Source: an uncultured Bacteroidota bacterium
GTDB lineage: Bacteria > Bacteroidota > Bacteroidia > NS11-12g > UBA9320
Length of the DNA stretch: 5,542 nucleotides
NCBI GenBank assembly: GCA_913056425.1
Contig: CAJXLR010000138.1
Coordinates: 1-5,542 of the forward strand
Direction of reading: 5' to 3'
Positions within the stretch are counted from its first letter, which is position 1; each line of letters starts with the position of its first letter. Position numbers and translations under genes: made by a program. Below are positions 1 to 5,542 of this stretch, in pieces. Under the pieces are notes generated by a model that saw nothing but the letters and a program-made list of their open reading frames with translations, did not search any database and was not told where the DNA came from.

Positions 1-1
1 T

Positions 2-241
2 GATTTGTACGAAGTAAAGGTTGGGCAAGAAGTTACTACAACGGAATTCGGCCACTTTTTTCCAAAGGACATTAAAATTGGTAACGTCTCCTCGGTAGAA
101 AAATCCGAGAAAGGCAAATACTGGGACATAGAGGTTGAGTTGGCGACTGACATGCGACAGTTGGGAGAAGTATATATCATAAAGAATCGGTTCAGAGACG
201 AATTGGAGGAACTAGAAAAACCGTACATCGATGAGCAGTAG
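2..241 (+). CDS. mreC: Rod shape-determining protein MreC, C-terminal end (5' truncated by window)
   Basis: The frame is open from base 2, so the true start lies upstream; the 79 codons here are the end of the protein. The residues from DLYEVKVGQEV through FFPKDIKIGNVSSVE to DIEVELATDMRQLG and VYIIKN match the second beta-barrel of the periplasmic MreC domain: a 'G.EV.T..FG..FP..I.IG.V' strand pattern followed by the conserved 'A.D...LG.VY' close. In the family, MreC is a membrane-anchored periplasmic protein that binds and activates PBP2 and so the RodA-PBP2 synthase. The last residues are acidic and charged (ELEELEKPYIDEQ), a usual short tail after the barrel. The TAG stop at 239-241 lies inside the start of mreD (11-base overlap), so the two are probably translationally coupled. 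The TTG at 5-7 is an internal Leu codon, not a start. Identification is firm despite the truncation. Confidence 0.93.
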   Translation, partial: DLYEVKVGQEVTTTEFGHFFPKDIKIGNVSSVEKSEKGKYWDIEVELATDMRQLGEVYIIKNRFRDELEELEKPYIDEQ

Positions 242-755
242 AGATTGGATCATATTTGTTCTTTCTGCCACAGGCTTACTCGCGCTGCAGATTTTGGTTT
301 TGAACAATCTTAACCTGAATCAATACATGTATCCGCAGGTTTACATCATTGCATTGATGACTCTGCCTATAAACGTGAAACATTGGCTGAGCTATTTGAT
401 TGCTTTTGCTTTGGGTTTTGTAGTTGATACATTTTCATACACACCTGGACTTCATTCATTCGCAGCCGTATTCGTGATGTTCTTGCGCTATAGCTATTTC
501 AATTCATTTGTAGACAAAGAGTGGCTATCAACGGGGATTCGCCCCGGATTTGGCAACACCGAAACAGTGTGGTTACTTGCGTATACAGGAATCTTCACGT
601 TCGTATTTCACTTCGTGTTACTTGTTTTAGAAGAATTTAGCCTCAATCATTTCGGATCAACATTGTTGAAGATTGGGTATAGCACCCTGCTCGCTATTTT
701 ATTAATTTTGTTACTGTTGTTCACCACCAGCAGACAATCCACAAATGACTTATAA
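231..755 (+). CDS. mreD: Rod shape-determining protein MreD
   Basis: This is a 174-residue, very hydrophobic protein of usual MreD length. Hydrophobic stretches near residues 6-24, 35-47, 52-70, 74-90, 113-134 and 145-166 suggest five or six inner-membrane helices. The family pattern is visible: G62 and D66 at the end of the third helix, then G73-L74-H75, small residues 78-79 and R86. In the family MreD is an integral membrane partner of MreC in the elongasome; its biochemical role is not settled, though it is reported to modulate MreC's activation of PBP2. The ATG at 231 is chosen because it gives a full-length protein and overlaps the mreC stop by 11 bases; no clear Shine-Dalgarno sequence sits at proper spacing, as is usual in Bacteroidota. 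Its TAA (753-755) overlaps the start of the PBP2 gene by another 11 bases. Sequence conservation in this family is low, so position in the operon adds much of the certainty. Confidence 0.93.
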   Translation: MSSRDWIIFVLSATGLLALQILVLNNLNLNQYMYPQVYIIALMTLPINVKHWLSYLIAFALGFVVDTFSYTPGLHSFAAVFVMFLRYSYFNSFVDKEWLSTGIRPGFGNTETVWLLAYTGIFTFVFHFVLLVLEEFSLNHFGSTLLKIGYSTLLAILLILLLLFTTSRQSTNDL

Positions 756-2562
756 TCAAAACCGAAGCACAGTAATCCGATTGATTATTGTTGTGTTCGC
801 TTTGATTTTGATTACCAAGCTGTTTTATCTCCAGGTTATTAGTGACACGTATGCGAAGAAGTCGAGGAGTCTTTCCGTTCGCACGGTAACAGAATTCCCC
901 GACCGCGGATTAATCATAGATCGCAACGGTGAGATAATTGTTTTTAATGAAGACGCCTACAACTTAGTTGTTCACTACCCCTTTAGCGAAAAAAAATTCA
1001 ACAAATCCGGATTCTGCGATTTAGTTGGGATGGACTCGGTAGAAGTTGAGGAGCGCCTAATAAAAGCCAAAAAGAGTCAGTACAACGGAAAAGGTGTTTT
1101 TATGAAAAACATTACTTCCGCAGATTTTGCACGGATACAAGAAGGCCTTTTCCAATTCCAGCAATTCTCAATCGAAGCTCGATCAGACCGGAAGTATAAA
1201 CACAACATAGCGGCGCACACTCTCGGGTACGTAGCTGAAATCTCCAGAACTGAGTTGGAGCGAGACGCAGAAGACTATTACGATATTGGGGAATACATCG
1301 GCAAAAGCGGTCTGGAGAAATACTATGAGACACATTTGCGAGGCATCAAAGGACGTCAGTTGTATTTGCGCGACAATGCAGGACGACTGAAGGAACGATA
1401 TGTAGGGGGAGCAAACGACGTAGAAGCCAAAATTGGAGAGGTACTCCCCATTTCGTTAGATGTTTTAATCCAAGAATATGGCGAAAAGCTCATGGCCGGT
1501 AAAACGGGAAGTATCGTCGCCATAGAACCATCTTCAGGTGAAATTTTGGCAATGGTAACCTCGCCAGGATACAAACCGGAGATGTTCTCTATGAAAAACT
1601 TGAGCAAGAACTACAACGCATTGCTACGTGACAAGAGCAAACCACTAATAAATCGAGCCGTAAACTCTAACTACCCACCAGGTTCAACATTCAAAGTGTT
1701 TATGGCCTTAATTGGATTGCAAGAAGGAGTTATCACACCAAACACTCGATTCCGGTGTAATGGTGGATTTCATCTGGGATCGTTAACGGTGCGTTGTCAT
1801 GGGCACGCACCGAGTCCCAATGTTGGCTATAGTATTCAGACATCCTGCAACGCCTTCTATTGCAATCTCTACCGAGAGATATTGCATCAAGATAGGTTTG
1901 AGAACATCGAAGACGGCTATAACAACTGGAAGTCCTATCTAGACCGCATGGGTCTTGGTCAAAAGTTAGGTACGGATATCAGTGCCGAAAAACCCGGTAA
2001 CGTTCCGAAAGCAGAACACTTTCATAGAATTCATGGTAAAAATCGATGGAATTATGCCCGGATTATTTCGATGTCTATTGGGCAAGGTGAGTTGTTGTTA
2101 AGTCCGCTTCAAATGGCTAACATGGCTGCCATGGTAGCAAATAGAGGTTATTACTACACCCCTCACTTTATCAAAGGTGACAGTGTTCCGGCCATGTTCA
2201 AAGAAAAACATGAGCTAGGTATAGAGCAAAAACACTTTGATGTAGTGGTAGACGGTATGAATAAGGTTATGCTGCAAGGAACCGGTGCGTACGTAAAAAT
2301 TCCGGGCATAGATATCTGCGGAAAGACCGGTACGGCTCAAAACCCACACGGTGAAAACCATAGTTTGTTTATTGCGTTTGCTCCAAAGGACAATCCGAAG
2401 ATTGCAATTGCAACAGTTGTTGAGAATGCCGGATATGGTGCTACGTGGGCCGCTCCAATGTGTACGCTCATGATTGAGAAATACCTAAATCGTGATACCG
2501 TGAGTCAACGACCATTCTTGGAAGAAAAGATGTTTAACACCGAAATCAAGATTGTCAAATGA
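745..2562 (+). CDS. mrdA: Penicillin-binding protein 2 (elongasome D,D-transpeptidase)
   Basis: A class B PBP of 605 residues, normal length, which cross-links new peptidoglycan during side-wall growth. A short cytoplasmic tail is followed by one membrane anchor (about 11-31). The PBP dimer/pedestal domain follows, starting with DRGLIIDRNG (53-62) and including the HTLGYV and GKSGLEKYYE segments. The C-terminal transpeptidase domain has all three active-site motifs: S314-T-F-K317 (Ser314 is the predicted acyl-enzyme nucleophile), S367-C-N369, and K527-T-G529 in CGKTGTAQNPHG. C338, C351, H352/H354 and C368 lie where a structural zinc site has been described in other PBP2 proteins (a finding is listed). 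The ATG at 745 overlaps mreD by 11 bases, and the TGA shares four bases (ATGA) with the rodA start, implying coupled synthesis with its polymerase partner RodA. PBP2 is chosen over the division paralogue PBP3/FtsI from its mreD-rodA context and its overall PBP2-like sequence. Confidence 0.97.
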   Translation: MTYNQNRSTVIRLIIVVFALILITKLFYLQVISDTYAKKSRSLSVRTVTEFPDRGLIIDRNGEIIVFNEDAYNLVVHYPFSEKKFNKSGFCDLVGMDSVEVEERLIKAKKSQYNGKGVFMKNITSADFARIQEGLFQFQQFSIEARSDRKYKHNIAAHTLGYVAEISRTELERDAEDYYDIGEYIGKSGLEKYYETHLRGIKGRQLYLRDNAGRLKERYVGGANDVEAKIGEVLPISLDVLIQEYGEKLMAGKTGSIVAIEPSSGEILAMVTSPGYKPEMFSMKNLSKNYNALLRDKSKPLINRAVNSNYPPGSTFKVFMALIGLQEGVITPNTRFRCNGGFHLGSLTVRCHGHAPSPNVGYSIQTSCNAFYCNLYREILHQDRFENIEDGYNNWKSYLDRMGLGQKLGTDISAEKPGNVPKAEHFHRIHGKNRWNYARIISMSIGQGELLLSPLQMANMAAMVANRGYYYTPHFIKGDSVPAMFKEKHELGIEQKHFDVVVDGMNKVMLQGTGAYVKIPGIDICGKTGTAQNPHGENHSLFIAFAPKDNPKIAIATVVENAGYGATWAAPMCTLMIEKYLNRDTVSQRPFLEEKMFNTEIKIVK

Positions 2563-3827
2563 GCGAGGGAATCTACGGACAATCGAAGATAGATGGGATT
2601 ACATTATTCCTTTACCTAATACTTGTAGCGATTGGTTTTATGGCCATTTTTTCATCGTCGCACGGTGCAGAATCATTTAGTTTAGATTTCGGCACCAAGT
2701 ATGGCAAGCAATTAATTTGGATTGCTGTTTCACTCACTATTGGAGCAGTGCTATTCCTAATGGATGTCCGTTTCTTCGAAGTGTTCAGCTATCCGATTTT
2801 CGCGATTTTCATGGTTTTGCTGGTTCTGGTAATGTTTCTAGGGACGGAAGTAAATGGTGCCCGTTCTTGGTTTTCAATAGGGAGCTTTAGGCTGCAACCC
2901 GCCGAGTTTGCCAAGTTTGGTGTGGCTCTGGCGCTTGCCAGATATGTGAGCGACATAGATACCGACATGAAGAGTCGACGCTACCAAATGATTACGGCAG
3001 GGATTATACTATTGCCTATTGTTTTGATCATATTACAAGGTGATGCCGGATCTGGCTTGGTTTTCTTTTCGTTTGTGATGGTTCTTTACAGAGAGGGCCT
3101 TTCCGGTACTATTCTGGTTATCGGTATCGTATCGATTGCTATAGCCGTTTTAACCATTGCATTTGGCTTCGTAGCGCTCATCATTACATTGGTGATTCTC
3201 GGGGCGATTATATCTGCCTTTGTCTACACCAATACTCGGATATTGAGGAACCTATGGCTAATTCTGGCGATTTGTATTGGGTTTTCAAAAGCGGTTGATT
3301 TTGGTTTCACCAGAGTACTTCAGATTCACCAACAAAAACGCATACAAGTTATGCTTGGTTTGTTGGATGATCCGCAAGGTTTAGGTTACAACGTGAATCA
3401 ATCGAAAATAGCAATTGGCTCAGGTGGATTATTGGGTAAAGGATACTTGCAGGGAACTCAAACCAAGGGGGATTTTGTTCCGGAGCAACACACCGATTTT
3501 ATTTTCACTTCAATTGGAGAAGAGTTTGGTTGGGTTGGCAGTACCGTTGTAATTATCCTCTTTGTTCTGCTGTTTTTACGGATATCATTCTTAGCCGAAC
3601 GACAGCGCAGTAAGTTCAGTCGAGTTTATGCGTACTGCGTACTGAGTATCCTGTTTTTCCACTTTCTGATAAACATCGGTATGACGATCAACCTAGCGCC
3701 GGTGATTGGTATACCTCTCCCCTTTTTTAGTTACGGTGGGTCCAGTTTAATCTCTTTTACCGTATTGCTCTTCTTGTTATTGAGGTTGGATGCAAACCGA
3801 GAAAATGAGCTAGCGAGCGACTACTAG
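2559..3827 (+). CDS. rodA: RodA, SEDS-family peptidoglycan glycan polymerase
   Basis: A 422-residue polytopic inner-membrane protein that polymerises lipid II into glycan strands in complex with PBP2. SEDS signatures are clear: N99-GARSW-104 and L112-QPAEFAK-119 in the first third, Q160-GDAGSG-166, the segment Q258-QKRIQVML and D270-DPQGLGYN, then E309-QHTDFIF with D313, which corresponds to the conserved catalytic aspartate of the large extracellular loop, followed by GEEFGWVG. NIGM and GIPLPFFSYGGSS mark the last helices. The protein is longer than E. coli RodA (370 residues); the extra length is mostly a hydrophobic block around residues 184-247 that reads as three helices where shorter homologues have fewer. 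The start ATG overlaps the PBP2 stop by four bases. The TAG stop is one base from the stop of the convergent lipoprotein gene. RodA is preferred over FtsW because it is paired with PBP2 and mreCD. Confidence 0.97.
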   Translation: MSEGIYGQSKIDGITLFLYLILVAIGFMAIFSSSHGAESFSLDFGTKYGKQLIWIAVSLTIGAVLFLMDVRFFEVFSYPIFAIFMVLLVLVMFLGTEVNGARSWFSIGSFRLQPAEFAKFGVALALARYVSDIDTDMKSRRYQMITAGIILLPIVLIILQGDAGSGLVFFSFVMVLYREGLSGTILVIGIVSIAIAVLTIAFGFVALIITLVILGAIISAFVYTNTRILRNLWLILAICIGFSKAVDFGFTRVLQIHQQKRIQVMLGLLDDPQGLGYNVNQSKIAIGSGGLLGKGYLQGTQTKGDFVPEQHTDFIFTSIGEEFGWVGSTVVIILFVLLFLRISFLAERQRSKFSRVYAYCVLSILFFHFLINIGMTINLAPVIGIPLPFFSYGGSSLISFTVLLFLLLRLDANRENELASDY

Positions 3828-3828
3828 G

Positions 3829-4587
3829 TTATTGTTTTACACTATACATCGTTGGGATGTTTTTAGAAATCATCACCGCTGTTGCTCCTGGCATGTGTAG
3901 CAAGTTATACTGCTGCAGCGAGATATCGTTTAGGTTATAGAAAAACTGAGCCAAATCAACGTTGATATTAATTTCATTTTCTCCAATCGCCATGCGTGTA
4001 TTCTGAGCTAAGTTCAGCTCAATTACATAAGCGGTCTGCTGATCACCGGCATATCCTCCAATGTGTAGATAGACATCACCAATTGATTTATCGGTCTTCA
4101 CATATCTACCTTCAACTTTCATGTTGATGTATCCGTTGGCCATTCCCCAATACATTGGGTCAACAAAAAGGTTATTTAATTCTCCATTATAATTCGCTAG
4201 AGAGTCTTCCACCCCAATGGTGAACTTGATTTTGTTAAACACCTTGTCCTCAACACCGGTTAGTTTGATATTTTTATTCCCTTCATCTGGGTATGAAATC
4301 ATGTCCCAATCTTTAACCATTACGTCATCGCCCTCGGTCGTAACCAAATAAATGTTATTGATGTGGTATTTGTTCAAGCTAGGCTGAAAGCTGTCTCCCG
4401 GTTCGGTAACATACCATTTACCCATTTCTAGGTCGGCTCCCTCCCACACGTGATTGAAATTGATAGAGATGTCCGGTTTTTCTATGGTTGGTTCGACAGG
4501 GTCGTCGTCACAGCCGGTAAATGCGATGCCCAAACCAAAGACGATGGTCGAAAATAAGATGCTGAGTTTAAAAATATGTCTTTTCAT
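3829..4587 (-). CDS. MbnP-like family lipoprotein
   Basis: A 252-residue predicted lipoprotein. It starts with MKRH, has a hydrophobic signal core (about 8-23) and a lipobox ending F23-T-G-C26, so Cys26 would be lipidated after signal peptidase II cleavage. The three Asp residues right after the Cys resemble acidic signals that send some Bacteroidota lipoproteins to the cell surface. The mature part reads as a beta-rich domain with the layout of MbnP-like proteins: F44-N-H near the start, Y74-H-I-N-N-I-Y-L, F122-T-I-G-V, then M145-Y-W147 with G152-Y-I and K157-V-E-G160, V172-Y-L-H-I-G-G178 and V-D-L-A-Q-F-F near the end. MbnP was named from methanobactin operons and its relatives are linked to copper; whether this copy binds copper is not known. 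The family's usual partner, a di-haem MbnH peroxidase, is not visible here. The gene follows the membrane-protein gene after 11 bases and converges on rodA. There is no Shine-Dalgarno sequence. Family assignment comes from motif memory, not a search. Confidence 0.8.
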   Translation of the reverse strand: MKRHIFKLSILFSTIVFGLGIAFTGCDDDPVEPTIEKPDISINFNHVWEGADLEMGKWYVTEPGDSFQPSLNKYHINNIYLVTTEGDDVMVKDWDMISYPDEGNKNIKLTGVEDKVFNKIKFTIGVEDSLANYNGELNNLFVDPMYWGMANGYINMKVEGRYVKTDKSIGDVYLHIGGYAGDQQTAYVIELNLAQNTRMAIGENEININVDLAQFFYNLNDISLQQYNLLHMPGATAVMISKNIPTMYSVKQ

Positions 4588-4598
4588 AATTGTGCTGA

Positions 4599-5498
4599 TT
4601 AACGATGTAATTCAGCATCACCTGTACGCTCGAATACATGTATTTCAAAGTTATAATCGTTCAAGGTCTTAAATGGTTTGGCCGGAATGAATGACTTTAA
4701 TCTGGTGAAGTCCTGATGTTTATCAAGTAATTCCAGTGGCACATTCCCTTCGTTTGGCCCAAAATGACCATCCCAAATAACAATACTTCCAACTGGAGCG
4801 TAACGGGCATCGAACGACCACAGTTCTATAAAGTGATCTGTATCCTTAGGGTCGATGTCGGTTAAAATATTGAAGTACGGATATAAAAAGTACTTCATAC
4901 GATCATCGTAGTCCTGCTGGTTATACCACTCTGCAGCTTCTACAAACAGCTTTTGTTCGTCACTTATGTCAATTGGATATTTACCCTTGTACGTGTCATA
5001 CGGTTCATAAATCATCCATCCACTACATAAGAGACCCAAAACCACAATGAAATGATGCATTCTCCTCGGTAGAATATCTCTAAGCCATCCTAAACCAAAA
5101 TCTAAGGCATACAAGATTACCAAAGTTGCTAAGGGCGAAATGACAACTAAAACTCGTTGGTATCCGCAACTTCCCATCACGCCTTTGTACCAAATGGCGG
5201 AGTGGACAAAGAAGTACAATGCATAACTGCCTAACACAAGCCAGAACAAAAGTGCCAGATTGGTATTTTTACGATCGCGTAGGAACGCAAGTGTTAGAAG
5301 TCCTATCCCTAGTGCAAAGAGTAAGAGTCGAAGATTACCCATAACCCACGGTAAGGAATCCAGGTAATGATTCCAGGTCCCATGTCCGCATATGTTTTCT
5401 TTCTTGGCGGCACTCTCTATCTGATACTTGATGTACGGGTTGGTGTTGTAAATCCACAGCCAGTCCCCTTCTACCATCCAACCGACAAGATTCATCAC
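4599..5498 (-). CDS. C-terminal part of a GT-C/ArnT-like membrane glycosyltransferase, probably from an interrupted gene
   Basis: This frame encodes 299 residues from GTG 5498 (ATG at 5495 is next). Hydrophobic segments near residues 56-73, 80-98, 114-135 and 149-164 suggest four membrane helices, followed by a soluble tail of about 135 residues. The pattern EGDWLWIYNTNPY before a loop and helix, the G112-Y-Q-R-V..ISPLA segment leading a helix, and the tail with IVIWDGHFGPNEG and a closing YNFEIHVFER resemble C-terminal halves of Bacteroidota proteins annotated as family-39-like glycosyltransferases or mannosyltransferases; those use polyprenyl-phosphate sugars at the membrane. The N-terminal half, with the catalytic acidic loop of that fold, is absent. 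The codon just before the GTG is TAG, yet the same frame continues beyond it as a plausible helix, so the GTG is probably not the real start. The piece may be untranslated or made only by reinitiation. Its TAA (4601-4599) is 11 bases before the lipoprotein gene, suggesting one transcript. Function is inferred and uncertain. Confidence 0.55.
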   Translation of the reverse strand: MMNLVGWMVEGDWLWIYNTNPYIKYQIESAAKKENICGHGTWNHYLDSLPWVMGNLRLLLFALGIGLLTLAFLRDRKNTNLALLFWLVLGSYALYFFVHSAIWYKGVMGSCGYQRVLVVISPLATLVILYALDFGLGWLRDILPRRMHHFIVVLGLLCSGWMIYEPYDTYKGKYPIDISDEQKLFVEAAEWYNQQDYDDRMKYFLYPYFNILTDIDPKDTDHFIELWSFDARYAPVGSIVIWDGHFGPNEGNVPLELLDKHQDFTRLKSFIPAKPFKTLNDYNFEIHVFERTGDAELHR

Positions 5499-5542
5499 CT
5501 ACGAACCGACCAGTAAGAATCCCAATGCTTTGTAATGTTCTA
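5499..5542 (-). pseudogene. Upstream remnant of the same membrane-protein gene, ending in an in-frame TAG
   Basis: Read on the minus strand in the frame of the preceding feature, these bases give EHYKALGFLLVGS, then TAG at 5501-5499, then VMNLVGWMVEGD. Without the stop, LGFLLVGS-x-VMNLVGWMV would be one continuous membrane helix leading into the EGDWLWIY loop, as expected inside a polytopic glycosyltransferase. Frame and character are the same on both sides, so a single substitution explains the break better than a frameshift. TAG also ends mreC and rodA in this window, so it is an ordinary stop here and reassignment is unlikely. A sequencing or assembly error is possible, especially if the window edge is a contig end. 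The gene's start lies beyond the window. Confidence 0.6.

Noticed and set aside
5..7. TTG as a start codon for a short separate protein at the left edge
   Set aside because: The frame is open to the window edge and the residues before and after fit the MreC barrel, so this is an internal Leu codon.
1112..1333. A 73-codon minus-strand open frame inside the PBP2 gene
   Set aside because: It lies wholly inside the well-supported mrdA sequence on the other strand, has no recognisable domain and looks compositional.
1356..1607. An 83-codon minus-strand open frame inside the PBP2 gene
   Set aside because: It is antisense to conserved transpeptidase coding sequence and shows no protein-family pattern.
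3630..3643. Two tandem copies of gcgtact within rodA
   Set aside because: Only two 7-base copies inside normal coding sequence (codons for A-Y-C-V-L); best explained by chance.
4588..4598. A promoter or terminator between the two minus-strand genes
   Set aside because: Only 11 bases separate the genes and they hold no hairpin or Bacteroidota-type promoter element, so cotranscription is simpler.
4454..4672. A 72-codon plus-strand open frame across the lipoprotein start and the end of the membrane-protein gene
   Set aside because: It is antisense to the lipoprotein signal peptide region and the neighbouring gene end, and has no recognisable features.
5499..5542. A frameshift, rather than a nonsense change, joining the membrane-protein gene to upstream sequence
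   Set aside because: The other two minus-strand frames give NITKHWDSYW... ending in TGA or RTLQSIGILTG..., neither of which continues the helix as well as the in-frame reading.

Overview
This window looks like chromosomal DNA from a Bacteroidota bacterium, probably of the Flavobacteriia type. The evidence is the gene order mreC-mreD-mrdA-rodA with overlapping ends, the absence of clear Shine-Dalgarno sequences before the starts, a long RodA of 422 residues, and a small lipoprotein of the MbnP-like family that is common in that phylum. The genus cannot be told from this sequence.

Plus strand, 2-3827: an uninterrupted elongasome operon. It holds the 3' end of mreC (cut by the window edge), complete mreD, complete mrdA (penicillin-binding protein 2, a transpeptidase) and complete rodA (SEDS glycan polymerase). 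Each gene overlaps the next by 11, 11 and 4 bases. Together the products build side-wall peptidoglycan: RodA polymerises lipid II, PBP2 cross-links the strands, and MreC/MreD connect this pair to the cytoskeleton and activate it. mreB would be expected upstream of the window. All SEDS and transpeptidase signature motifs checked are intact.

Minus strand, 5542-3829: two genes converge on rodA, leaving one base between the stop codons. The upstream one encodes a multi-pass membrane protein resembling the C-terminal part of a GT-C/ArnT-like glycosyltransferase. Its frame continues in plausible protein sequence to the window edge but is broken by an in-frame TAG at 5501-5499, so it looks like a nonsense-interrupted gene or a sequence error. 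The downstream one, 11 bases later, encodes an MbnP-like lipoprotein of unknown exact role.

No RNA genes, mobile elements, CRISPR arrays, riboswitches or convincing terminators were seen. There is no gene-free stretch longer than about 12 bases, apart from the 44 bases at the right edge, which appear to be coding. The window is mostly ordinary. The interrupted membrane-protein gene is the item most worth a second look; no new biological system is evident.
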